Below are positions 33,935 to 45,170 of a DNA stretch of 64,000 bases, one piece after another. Positions within the stretch are counted from its first letter, which is position 1; each line of letters opens with the position of its first letter. The stretch is taken from NCBI GenBank assembly GCA_018296165.2, contig JACKQL020000025.1, forward strand, positions 62,001 to 126,000. Direction: 5' to 3'. Source of the DNA: Termitomyces sp. T153. Lineage: Eukaryota; Basidiomycota; Agaricomycetes; Agaricales; Lyophyllaceae. Under the pieces are notes generated by a model that was given only the letters and a program-made list of their open reading frames with translations, made no database searches and was not told the DNA's origin. The position numbers and the translations under genes are program-made.

Positions 33935-35285
33935 TTAGGTCCTCTTTTTAGGTTTCTTGCATGGCACTAGGTGGCATAGCACATCACTGTATTTCTGGCA
34001 ATTATCATAGCAGATCAGCTTATGAATATCCTTGCAGATGGTCACTTGCCACTTGGCAATGAAAATACAGCCCCTGATCATGCCATTAGCAACATTGGGG
34101 TTGTTGCAGGTGATCTTCAAGAATGCCATGGTTTGTGTTTGGAACCTATGCTTAGAGTTCTTGAGCCAATGGACAGAGGGAATCAAGTTTGAGAATAGGC
34201 CATTTTTGAGTTCAATAATGCATTTGTCATTGTAGTCATCTAGATTGAAGCTGCTGCTACAGAGGACAAATTTTGTGATCAGATTATAAGCCTTGTCAAC
34301 AACCTTGGAGAAATTCCCAAAAAGGTTATTAAGAAGTTTCCAGTGCATGATTGCATATTCATGGAACCTATTGGCAGAATTAGCAGTATCAAACTCAACA
34401 AGGAATGCACTACTGCTAATGGTTTTGAGCCCAATTGCATGTGTTTTAGAAGATATAATATTGATCTCTTGGACTGAGTGTCATGGCCTGCTTATCAAGA
34501 GATTTCAAGGTTTTATTGAGGATATCTTGGAGCTTGGACATGTCTGTGGTTGTTCTGTCTTTGGGAGCATTGTTGCCTTGGTGGTTGGTCTGAACAAGTA
34601 TTGTCCAAGCATTCATAAAAACTCACTGCTGGACTTGAGTTTGATTGTTGGCTAAGAGGAGGCTGGGTGAGGAGGTACTAGAGGCTAAACCAACAGGCAA
34701 GGAGGCTGATACATCCATAGATGCTCTGGCAATTGTCATCCATATTGAAGTGGAATCAGGCTGGGCTGGGGATTTTGCAAGTTTGGATGCCATAGTATCC
34801 AGCAAAGAAGTGACTTTAGCTAGCATTTTAGACATGTATTTGATGGCGAGAGTGGTCTCAGCCCTCTGTGCATTATTGGCATTGAGAAACTCAGCTATGG
34901 AGCTGAGTTTTCCCACCATGCTATTGAGCTTACCCAGAGCTTTAGCAGCAACTATGTTGGCAAGCACATTCAAGACTTGATTGTATACATCAGCCTCCAT
35001 TAGAAATGTGACTGCCAATATAGTGCTCTTCAGTTTGGCCTGGTTTGATGTGAGTGCTGTGGTGGATGCTAGTTAGTTTAATGCAGTCATAGAGTTTGGC
35101 AGCAAGGATCTACCCATGGATTCTGAGCCACTTGCATGCCTCAGAGAGCAATTTGACTGGGCCAGAGTTGGATGCCAAAATAGTCTTGAAGTCAGAACTG
35201 GTTGTAAGTTTTTCAGTATCCCCTGTGTGCTGGAACTGCTTGGGAGGGGGGCTGGATAATGTTCTGGATGGTGGCAGCATTGTAG
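33935..35285 (-). pseudogene. LINE ORF1 protein (Gag-like, zinc knuckle)
   Basis: The minus strand opens with MLPPSRTLSSPPPKQF at about 35,280. It continues DVYNQVLNVLANIVAAKALG and KLNSMVGKLSSIAEFLNANN, an extended helical region (34,623-35,018), and then, after frame changes, LITKFVLCSSSFNLDDYNDK, QTMAFLKITCNNPNVANGMI and KWQVTICKDIHKLICYDNCQ (33,935-34,348). The Cys-X2-Cys start of a zinc knuckle follows. The order matches ORF1p of fungal Tad-type LINEs, which binds element RNA. At least two frameshifts separate the halves; no ORF2 follows on this strand. Confidence 0.7.
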
Positions 35286-35509
35286 TGTTAGAAATGAAAA
35301 GTGACCATATCAGGAATTGAACCTGGGACCTCTTGGATATGTACTCCATATGATGCTCTAACCACTGAGCTACACAGTCTAGTTACACAAAGAGCTAGGA
35401 AGTTACATATAAGTACCTTCCAAGCATGAGATGATTCTACTACTGTGATAATTGGTATAGAAATCAGAGCTCTAAGCTGTCAGATGACTTGACCTGTCAT
35501 CATCTAACA
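35286..35509 (-). mobile_element. small LTR-like element with embedded tRNA-like sequence, copy 2
   Basis: 224 bp, TGTTAGAAATG...CATCTAACA, flanked by a perfect 5-bp duplication TGTAG at 35,281-35,285 and 35,510-35,514. It is homologous along its whole length to 26,287-26,528, with a deletion in the half distal to the tRNA-like part. It inserted beside the LINE ORF1 start. Confidence 0.82.
35302..35379 (-). other. tRNA-like sequence, copy 2
   Basis: Same boxes as copy 1 (TAGCTCAGTGG and GGTTCAATTCC) and same length, 78 nt. A 4-bp anticodon stem (TGGA/TCCA) can form around the loop GTACATA. The acceptor stem has two extra mismatches relative to copy 1, so this copy is older or more decayed. 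Confidence 0.78.
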
Positions 35510-35699
35510 TGTAGTGGGCCCAAGATATAAGATTGAAGAAGAGAAGCAAGCTTAGAGAGGGTGTCAGCAGGCTTTGAGGGCCTGTAGGCACTAGAAAAAG
35601 TAGAATACACTATCTAAAATCTTAGAACAACTAGGACCCTGGAAAGGATGATGGGAGTTTAAGATTAAGGAGCATTCTCTATCACCCTCTAACTTGAGA

Positions 35700-36600
35700 G
35701 CTCATGGGTGGCCTTTGCCACCTGATATCTACAGGGCATTGCTTTCAACCATTACATGGCACTGCTCTGGTTTGATCCCAATAACCCCATGCTCTCCAAC
35801 TGGCTTGCTTTCACCCAAGAATTTCCCAGTAAGTTTAGCATATTTGACACTATAGTGGAAGCAGAGAAAAATCTCTTCAACCTTTAGATGCACAACAACA
35901 AATGTTTCACAACCTTCATCATCCAATTTGAACAAGAAGCCTACAAGACTGGCTGGAACTACAATGCCCTCTAGTTTGCCCTCTTCCACACACTACCTCA
36001 ATGCATCAAAGATGTCCTCCACTTTGCACCCAAACAAACTATGTACAATGGTTATAAGGCACTCATTATACAGGTTGATCAATGCTATTAGAAAGATCAG
36101 AGCAAAAATGCAGCACCTCAAATTAACTGGAACACCTCTGGCAACACCAACTAGCAACCTAGAGCATCCAATGGCACTTGACCATCACTTCCTGCAGGTT
36201 CCATCAAACTCACATCCTGTTTCTCCCTAGGACAAGGACCCCCCAGTGCCAATCAACTCCTAGGACCCTGCCTACCTGCCCAACTCAATGCTGCCAACCT
36301 CTACAAAGCTCTAGAACTCCTGGACACCAACCCTGATGACACCCAGGACTCCAACAATGCTCCAGACCCTGCTGAGGACCATGAGGCCTTATGCACAAAC
36401 AAGATTCAAAACAGGCCCTAGATTGACATACTGGAAGACACTCAAGAGAAGTGACAGAAGAAGATCACATGCATTCTATATGGTGAGCAGGAACATTTCA
36501 TTGGTAGTTGCTCTAAATGCTAGGTGATGGGACACACCATATGGACCATTGATGGTGAAGACTGTGACTATCACTTGATGAAAAACAAGCTAGCAGTTTA
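35700..36600 (+). pseudogene. Gag of gypsy family C
   Basis: Reading across frames gives HYMALLWFDPNNPMLSNWLA and FTQEFPSKFSIFDTIVEAEK, then FTTFIIQFEQEAYKTGWNYN and FALFHTLPQCIKDVLHFAPK, the retrotransposon Gag core. A Pro-rich linker and a poor Cys region (GEQEHFIGSCSKC, about 36,490) follow in place of a zinc knuckle. It is followed in the same orientation by protease at 36.7 kb. Confidence 0.72.
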
Positions 36601-36639
36601 GATTATGAAGACACACTAAATTGCAGATCAGATACTAAC

Positions 36640-37200
36640 ATCTTCTCTGCCCTGGCTACATTCCTTTGTACAATGGCACTGGACAATCTCCCTGCACACC
36701 TCCCATCACACACCTCCCACACCCTCCTCCTCCACACCATTCTTCTATTCTCCATCAGCCCTTTCCCTACTCTAGTTGATAGTAGTGCCACTAACAACTT
36801 CATTGACAAATTCCTGGCAGCATTTGCTTCTCAACACCTCTGGCACCTTTCCACCCTCATCCTTCTCAAACTCTTTGATGGCAACCCCACCTCCACCAGA
36901 GACATCACACACTGTGTAGAAACAACTGTGATCTTCACCAATGGACAATGACATGCCTCTGGCTACTAGTCACCAAACTACACATCTCTGCTTCTGTCAT
37001 TTTAGGCTTTTCATGGCTCTGCTCTATCAACTCCCACATTGACTGGCCCAACCTCACTCTCCCCCTCAACTGGAATAGCCCAACTGACTCCAAACCAGTA
37101 CCTTTCAATATCTCACCCCATTCTGAGAGCCCCAGAGACACTACTAATATTCTCTGGACCCCTCCACAGCTCTGTTCAAAGTCTGCATAATTGTACATTA
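36640..37200 (+). pseudogene. protease of gypsy family C
   Basis: The plus frame FPTLVDSSATNNFIDKFLAA corresponds to the retropepsin active site with DSS in place of DSG. It is followed by LKLFDGNPTSTRDITHCVET, then, after a frame change, VILGFSWLCSINSHIDWPNL, the second conserved block. It lies between Gag and RT, as expected. Confidence 0.8.
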
Positions 37201-37809
37201 TCAAGATTTGACTCAATGACTCTTTAACAGTCCTCCCTGCCCTTGTCAACAGAGCCTCCAGCACCTTTGTCAGCAACCAGCTCAACCTCTCCTGCAACAA
37301 CTCTTGACAAGCCTCTTGAGCTCCAACTCTTTGACAGAAGCCCCACCTCGACTAGAATCTCCTGATACTATGACAGCACCCTCATCCTCAATAACAGATT
37401 AATGTTTCAGGTCTGGCTCCTTATTGCTCAAATTCCAGAGTCAACTTCAATTGTGCTTGAACTTCCCTGATTATAGGACATCAACCCTGACATTGACTGG
37501 AATGATCTCTCCATGTGGTTCCTAGGCCCCAAAGCAAGTCTTGCAGCCACTATTCCCCTCTGCCTCCATTCCTCCTCAAACACTAACATCTCTGACCTCA
37601 GCTTCAGCAGCTCCAGAGCAACCCAAACTCCCTTGACCCTCAAGAACACTAAGAAAAGGAGGAAAGCACACCTCTGCCCTAGTCTTTCTTGAGCAAACCT
37701 TGACAGCTTCCCTCCAACATCTCCAGGAGTTAATATAAAAGCCTGTAATATCCTGACCAACAATGCAAGACAGAGGAACTACCCTGCTAGAATAAAAGAC
37801 AGAGGAACA

Positions 37810-39900
37810 AATCCTACATGAAGTAGTTTCCTCAGAATATTATGAATTTGCTGATGTGTTCTCTAAAGGAAGCACAAAAGAACTTCGATCACAAAATTGA
37901 TCTCAATGAAGGCACCTCCCCTCCATTTGACATGATCTACAACATGTCCAAGATCAAACTCTGGGCCCTAAAAGACTACCTCAATGCCATGCTTGGACAA
38001 GGCTTTATATGCTCCTCAATCTCCACTGCTGGCACTCCAATTCTGTTTGCCAAGAAGAGGGATGGATCTCTCCAGCTCTGCATAGACTACTAAGAACTCA
38101 ACAAAGTCACAAAAAAGAACCAGTATCCTCTCCTCTTGATTAAAGACCTTGTTGACTGCCTCTACAGTGCCAAGATCTATACTAAAATAGACCTCTTCTC
38201 TGGCTACAACAGCATCTGGATTGCTTTAGAACATGAATAAAAATTGCCTTCCACACCTGCTATGGCCTTTTTGAGTACCTAGTGATGCTCTTTGAAATAA
38301 CTAACTCCCCCACTACCTTTCAGTACTTTATGAACAACATCTTCCACAACATGAACAACATCTTCATTATTGTGTACCTAGACATCATTCTGATCTACTC
38401 AAACTCCCTGGAGGAACATCCAGAGCATGTCCACTGTATCCTAGAATGACTCTGGAAATACCACCTCCATGCCAAACCCAAGAAATGCTCCTTCCACACT
38501 ACAGAGATCAAATACCTTGGAGTTATTGTCACTCTGGATGGAGTATGCATGGACCCAGCCAAGGTCAAGGCCATTCTCAACTAGCCTCCACCCTGAAAAA
38601 TCAAGAAGGTACAGTCCTTTTTGGGATTCACTAACTTCTATTGCCAGTTCATTGACAACTACTCTGGGATCGCAAAGCCTCTCAACTGACTCACCCAGAA
38701 GGACACTTCCTAGGACTAGTAGAGCAAGTGCTAAAGTGTCTTCACTCTCCTCAAAAGGGCCTTGACCTCCACTTCAATCCTCTGCCATTTTGACCCCTTC
38801 CTGCTAATACTCAAATGCAATGCCTCTGACTACACTGACTACACCATCACTAGCATCCTCTCCTAAATAGACCTTAGCATCAAGGACCTCCACTCCATTG
38901 CTTTCTACACTTGCTTGATAATTCCTGCAGAGCTCAACTATGACAGCTATAATAAAGAACTCCTTGCCATTGTCAAAGCCTTCCAGCAGTGGAGAGCCTA
39001 CCTTGAAGGAGCCTCACATCACATCCAAGTCTACTCTGACCACAACAACTTGTAATACTTCACCATCACCAAGCAACTCAGCTGCTAACAAGCTTGCTGG
39101 TCCAAAACTCTCTCCAAGTATGACTTTACTATCCACTACCACAAAACCTGATGCCCTTACCTAGAGGCCCAACATGTACTCAAAGAAGTCATTTGAGGCT
39201 GAGCAAAATCCATTAACTATTGAGTAGTAATTCCTCCACTGAGCATTTGCATGCCATGCTGATTATAAATAAAAAAGGAATCCTCTACCAAATTAGAAAT
39301 GCACCCCCAGACCCCTTCTTCACCCAGCACAACCCCTGCAACAACTCTGCTGGCAAGCCAATAGCCAACCCACTCTTCACACTATCTCAAGACCAATGAC
39401 TCTTACTCTAGAAAGAGTGAATCTATACTCTGGACTACAAGTCCATCTGCCTTGACATATTTTAGCAGCACCAAGACCATAAACTCTGAGGATACCCAGG
39501 AATTTGTAAGGCTCTCCAACTTATTTCTAGAACTTACTTTTGGCCAGAAATGAAGAAGGACATTGTGTGATATGTACAGGACTGCAAACCATGCCTCCAG
39601 GCTAAGGTACCCTGCCATTGCTCCTATAGCCTGCTGAAGCCCCTCCTCATTGGCCACTGCTCCTGGTCCTTGATATCAATGGATCACATTGTTGAACTTC
39701 CCAACTACAAAGGCTTTGATGCAATTCTTGTAGTTATCTGCCAATTCATCAAACAAGCACTATTCATCCTCTACTACACCACCAACAATGCTCTGGAGTT
39801 TGCCAAACTACTGCTCAAACACATAGAGAACTCCATGAAGATGGCCCAGCAGTGGGAGTGGCTTATCATCCACATGTTGGAGTTCTGCATTCAGTCTCTC
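37810..39900 (+). pseudogene. RT, RNase H and partial integrase of gypsy family C
   Basis: RT begins near 37,845 and reads ALKDYLNAMLGQGFICSSIS, then TPILFAKKRDGSLQLCIDY. The catalytic box near 38,375 is VYLDIILIYSN, i.e. YLDI instead of YLDD. RNase H follows (KCNASDYTDYTITSILS at 38,815; ELNYDSYNKELLAIVKAFQQ at 38,930). Integrase has the zinc-finger part DCKPCLQAKVPCH (39,580) and the core start SISMDHIVELPNYKGFDAIL (39,675), and breaks off near 39,890 before the third acidic residue. Numerous stops; inactive. Confidence 0.85.
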
Positions 39901-39914
39901 AGTGAGTGGAACTT

Positions 39915-40365
39915 ATTCTTTTCTTAATAAAAAGGGTACTGACCTGGACAAAGTGGTTCCAGCATCACTGGGCTCTTCTGAACAGGATTGTGTCTGTGAG
40001 TTTATTTGTTTGAGAAGGGTTCCAGTAAATCCATTTACAATACTGCCTTCCTGAGTAGGTTGGAGCAGGCCTGGATCAGCTAGACTAGTTACAAGAAGGC
40101 CACCAGGCTTTGTTGTTCTTCCAGGATGTAGAATTGGAGCAGTGGGCATCCAATATCATTGAACTGCTGCTGACTTAGGTAGAAGTGCTGATGGAGTTGT
40201 GCAAGAAGGTGTCCTGGTCATTTAGTCAGGGCCAGGAGCAGCAAGCACTTCTGCTGGGTTTAATTAATGTGTTGGTGCTGTGGGGTGGCTCAGAGGTGGT
40301 TAATTTGATGGTGGATGAGTCAGAAGCAGGAGAGCAGTGGGGACAATCCAGCTCAGACTCCCTAT
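39915..40365 (+). pseudogene. conserved ORF after the family-C integrase (unrecognised)
   Basis: The plus frame, with stops, reads WFQHHWALLNRIVSVSLFV, then EGHQALLFFQDVELEQWASN, ending AGEQWGQSSSDSL. The 49,170-49,471 segment encodes a clear relative (FQHYQALLDGILLASAFVQN, then EGHQALLFFWDVALE) in the same place after an integrase fragment. It is therefore a repeated coding region, not random sequence. Function unknown. Confidence 0.5.
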
Positions 40366-40969
40366 AAAAGTACCATAGAACCTTATTACTTATCTTGTTT
40401 TCTTTTATTGGGACCTTCAATATATATTTTCTTAGTGTTCTACTGTGCACTGGAGTTAAAGTGGAACTGGGAAGTGGTTATAAAGTGGTGAGCAATAGAG
40501 TGTTGGAGTGTTAAAAAAGGGTCAGGAAGGTTGGAGGTGCTGGAGATGCTAAGAAAGGCAATGACAAGGAGTGTCAGGGGATTTGGGAATGTCAGGGAAG
40601 TGATGGCATCAGGAGTGTTAGAGGTTCTGAAAGGAGTCATTAAAAATATCAGGAGGGGTGATGGCATTGTTGAGGTACAAAAGTATAGAAGATGGGGTGG
40701 GCTTAGGGGGCAAGAAGAAAGGGGTGGCATCATGGAGGTTGGCCCAGGGCTCTGGAGATTTAAAGAGTGGTGGTGGTAAGCATAAGTGGTAAGTAAATTG
40801 GTAATGTAAGGGAGTTTGGAGCATTGGGCAGAATAGGTCACAAAGGAAAAGGAAGAAAAAGAGAAAGAGGAGGGAGTATATACAAGCAGGAGTTGAATTG
40901 CTCATGAATATGAGAGATGGGGGTTGAGCCCACTACTGTCTTTGTAGGTCAGAGAATTGGAGATTCTAG
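40366..40969. repeat. probable LTR/terminal sequence shared by the two family-C copies
   Basis: Contains TATA-like CTATAAAAGTACC (40,361) and then repeated GGAGTGTT, GGAGATG and GGAATGTCAGG words. The part at 40,880-41,040 resembles 56,570-56,710 (GCAGGAGTTGAATT...GAACCTGTGAAAGTTCTGGA). I could not find clean TG...CA ends. Confidence 0.4.
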
Positions 40970-43500
40970 GGCTTGTGAGAAAAGAACCTGTGAAAGTTCT
41001 GGAGGGCATTTGGAGCTCCTCTGAGGTTGTTAAGGGATTTCCATGTATTGTTTTCTAGGCCATACCCTCTCCACTGGACTAGATAAGGCACCTTTCCTTG
41101 GTGAATCCTGGAATTGAGGATCTTGTTGGCTTCATATTGGTTCTCTCTAGCAATCTCTACTGAGGGAGGAGGTTCAACCTTATTTCAGGGAAAGTGTTTG
41201 GGTAGTGTCATTCAAAGAGTTATACATGGAAGACAGAGTGGAGTTCCTTCATTTCCAGGAAAAGCCAGAGCTTGTAGGCATGCAAAGAGACTTTTCAGAG
41301 GATTTTGAATAGGCCCAGATGCTTGTAGTTGAGTTTGATCAAGGATCACCAGGTCTTGATGTGCCATTGGTCCAGCCATGCTAAAGAGCCTACAGGCCAG
41401 TCTGGGGTAGGGTTCTGCTTAGGATTGGCATGTTTTTGGTAGGCTTGGTTGGTAATGTCAATTCCTTGGCAGAGATACCTCTAAAGCATTTAGAAGTTGT
41501 GGGTAGCATGGGAGAGGATATTATGAAGGGTGACAAAGAGATGGGAGTTGTATCCTTTGCTCATAAGGAACAGGGAGACTCCATGGTAGAGTGGAGTGCA
41601 TTGTTGTATGTGAACTCAGCAATAGGAAGCTTGGTGCACCAATCATCCTAGAAGTAGTTTATATAGATTTGGAGATACTGCTTCAAAGACTGGTTGATGT
41701 GCTCAGTCTGCCCATCAATTTTGGGGTGGTAGGCAGTGGAAAGATTGGACCAGATATTAAGGGCTCAACAGAGGGACTGCCAGAACTTAGAGACAAAAAG
41801 AATGCCTTGGTTGGAGATGATATTATGGGAGAGCCTGTGCTTTGTAAAGACATGGGGGACAAACAAGCAGGCAAATCTGGGACATTGTCAGTCATGTGGT
41901 AAGGGATGAAGACTGCCTGCTTTGTGAGGTGGCAAACAATTACTAGGATGGTGTTGTATTTGTGGAAATCTGGGAGTTCAACAATGTGGTCCATGAAGAT
42001 TGAGGACCAGGGTTTCTGCCCAATGGGGAGGGATTTCAACAGTCCAAAGAGTTGGTGACAAGGGGTTTTAGCATGCAGGCAAGGTTTGCAGGAGCAGATA
42101 TACCAAGTGACATCCTTCTTGAAACACAGCCAGAAGTACATATGCATAATTAGTTGGAGAATTTTGCAGATTCTAGGGTGCCCTCAGATTTTATGGTCAT
42201 GGTGCTGTTAGAGGATGTCTAGGCATAGTTGGGGCAGGTCCAGTATGTAGATCAGACCATGGCAGAGTAAAAGGGTGTTGTCAGGGAAGAGAGTGAAGGG
42301 ATGTTGGGTCTTCTCAGGGTTAGTCAGGGCTGTGGGATCAGAGCTAGGGGAGTGTATAGGTTGATTTGTGGAATTATGGGGGTTGTGATTCTTGAAGTAT
42401 TTGATCTTTGGAGCACTTTGGATCTGGTTGAGGAGTCTTTTTTTGTTGAGGAGCAGGGAAGAGTGGAGGTGTTCTAACAAGATCATGACCCATTTGCTCA
42501 GAGTGTTCCATTCTCCTTTGAAAGTGATCCAAGGGTACATATCAGGTCTCTAGGTGAGGGCATTAGGTTTTGCTCTGAGATGTCCAGGGTGGTAGTGGAT
42601 GATAAAGTTGTACTTGGAGAGAGTTTTGGACTACTGGGCCTGGCAGTGGCTGAGTTGCTTTGTTGTGGTGAAGTACTGCAGGTTGTTGTGGTCAGAGTAT
42701 ACTCAGATCTGGTGTTGCACACCCTCAAGATATGCATACCACTGCTTGAAAGCCACAACAATGGCCAGGAGCTCCTTATCATAGATATTGTAATTGAGTT
42801 CCACAGCAATAATTGAGTATGTGTATAAAGCAATGGGTTGGAGGTCCTTTGATTCTGGGTCCATCTGAGACAGGATTCTGGTGAGGGCATAGTCTGAAAC
42901 ACCACATCTGAGGATGATGGGGAGGTTTGAGTTGTAGTGCTGCAGAATATGATGAAAACTCATTTGAGGAGGTCAAAGATACTTTGACATTTTTGGAGTC
43001 CCAGACCTAGAGAGTGTCCTTCTAGGTTAGATGGGTGAGGCATTGAGTGATGCTGGAGTAGTTGTTGATGAACTGTCAATAGAAATTGGCAAATCTGAGA
43101 AAGGACTGGAGCTCCTTCAAGTTCTGGGGTCAGGGCCAGGTGGTAATGGCTTTGACCTTCTTTGGGTCCATGCAAACTCTGTCTGGGAATATGATAATGC
43201 CAAGGTACTCAACTTCTGTAGTGTGGAACAAACACTTCTCTGGCTTGGCATGTAGGTGGTATTGCCAGAGTTGTTCCAAGACATGCTAGACATGCCCCTG
43301 CTGACTCTCTAGGGAGTTCAAGTAAATCAGGATGTTGTCCAAATATGATGACAAGACATCATTCATATTGTAGAAAATGTCATTCATGAAGTACTGGAAG
43401 GTAGTGGGGGAGTTTATTATTCTGAAGAGCATTACAAGATATTTGAAGAGGCTGTAGTGTATTTGGAAGGGCATCTTTCATTTGTGTCCACATTGTTGTA
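40970..43500 (-). pseudogene. gypsy family C pol, minus-strand copy: RT, RNase H, integrase, chromodomain
   Basis: The minus strand starts inside RT (YLVMLFRIINSPTTFQYFMN, catalytic box SSYLDNILIY, 43,286-43,474). RNase H is at 42,703-42,963 (IALYTYSIIAVELNYNIYDK). Integrase is at 41,683-42,147 (CSCKPCLHAKTPCHQLFGLL, SIFMDHIVELPDFHKYNTIL) with the later core [20 protein letters not shown] near 41,680. A chromodomain-like end (KILNSRIHQGKVPYLVQWRG, YGLENNTWKSLNNLRGAP) is at about 40,985-41,140. RT is 5'-truncated and gag is missing. Tail-to-tail with the plus-strand copy ending near 40,365. Confidence 0.83.
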
Positions 43501-43559
43501 TCCTGATTCTTACAAAGTTCTTGGCAAAGGGCACCACCCAAGCCTTGCTAGCATAGTGA

Positions 43560-44685
43560 GCATATAGCTCATGACACTCCCTCTCCACTGCTCCACTCCA
43601 GCCCACTCCAGCCCACTTCCAGCCATCTCAAACTACTGCAGATATAATGTAAATAAAGCAACAACACCACATGCAGGATTCATTGCTATCATCTCTTATA
43701 CTAGCACTAACAGTCAGTTGATTTTACTGAGGTATACTTGAGCAGCATGCTCCAGCTCCATCTGGTGGGTAATGATGGCAGTGGTGGAAGACATTTTAGT
43801 TAAGCTGAGGAGAGTTGGTCCAAGAAAGCAAAGTGAGGTAAAGGAATTCAATGAAGTCCAACAAGAATGCTAGGACTATATAAACCCTCAAGAATTGACA
43901 TACAGACCAGTTGGCAAGTCATGGGACTTCAATAGTTGACTGGGGACAGTCAAGATTTCAGTCCAGGAGAGGATAATAAGACTCTATTCTCACTGAGTAC
44001 AGATTTCCAACTTATATTTTGGCAACTTCCAGATTTTCCAGTTTTTACATGATGTGACAGTTGCATGACTTTGTCATGTGTGGTCTAGACCCTCAACCCA
44101 ATGACCAACATTTCCCTAGTGCTCTCTGGCACCCCTCCTAGCAAGGTTCCAAACTATATTTTCTTTCTTAGTATCATTGCTACAGATTTCATTGTTTCTT
44201 GATTTGGACTTATTTTTTTGATACATGCCACTCTAGTGACTAGCATACTGGCTGTCATTCCAGGCATTGAATTAGCTACCCTTTAAGTAATAGCCTTGCC
44301 CGGCCATTCTTTCTGATTTCCCTATGTTGCTAGTGATACTTGTTACTGTTATTGACTCATTTTAGATTCATTGCCTTACTTACTATATATACTGACATAT
44401 TTTTATACTATCATCAAAAAATCACACCTCATTCTTAGCCCCAGACTTCAGATCTAAGTCTAGCAACTTCAAAGCATCTTCTTTTGCTCTAGCACCTGCT
44501 CTCTTGGATTAGTGCTCTTTGCTCTTCTAGTACCACCTTAGAGTACTAAGTCTACATTTAGTGCTAGCACATTTGAGAAATACATGCATGTAAAAATCTA
44601 GACAGGCAAAGACCTCAAGGTGATACAATGCAATAAAAGAAAATAAATTTCTAAACAATGCAGTACACACATAGTGTGCAAAACA
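43560..44685. other. no recognisable gene; AT-rich old repeat sequence
   Basis: A minus-strand start MSSTTAIITHQMELEHAAQV is visible near 43,790 but leads nowhere recognisable. The rest (43,900-44,680) has no useful ORF on either strand. Confidence 0.4.
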
Positions 44686-45170
44686 TGGTATTCAAATATA
44701 AACTACTGCCCCTTACTCTTTTGAAGAGAATGGTATTGCAGAATGGGTCAATCATACTCTTGTAGAACATATACATGCAATGATGATTCATCACAACCTC
44801 CCTAAGTCCATATGTCTGGAAGTCATTTCCTATGTGGTATACCTCAGGAATTGTTCCCTGACATGGGCCCTGAGCAATGTCACACCTGAAGAAGTGTGGA
44901 CCAAGAATAAACCAGACATTCATCAGCTTTAAGAATGGGGGACCCAGTGTTGGGTACTACATGAAGGTGTGAATATATCAAAATTACCCAGCTCTTTGCA
45001 AAACATGGCCTCCCTAATGACATCATTGCTGATCAGGATGCCCTTTTCTAACACTATGCAAGGACCCAAGGGTTTGCCCCAGCCAAAAGGAACTTCCACC
45101 ACAGTCTCAGCAGGTTTGGCATTTGCTAAGGAACAGTGGACACTAATTCTTGATGTACCCTTGCAGTGAA
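44686..45170 (+). pseudogene. copia integrase fragment (different family) with a gypsy-derived patch
   Basis: The plus frame TAPYSFEENGIAEWVNHTLV, then VISYVVYLRNCSLTWALSN and VTPEEVWTKNKPDIHQL is the copia integrase region around the third acidic residue. From about 44,990 to 45,050 the DNA instead matches gypsy integrase (FAKHGLPNDIIADQDALF in another frame; identical words at 48,735-48,785). After that, EQWTLILDVPLQ ends the frame. It is not the same family as the copia complex at 12.5-19.2 kb. Confidence 0.7.

Noticed and set aside
40366..40969. Defined LTR pair for family C
   Set aside because: Similarity to 55,971-56,740 is clear in places, but I could not find matching TG...CA ends or duplications.
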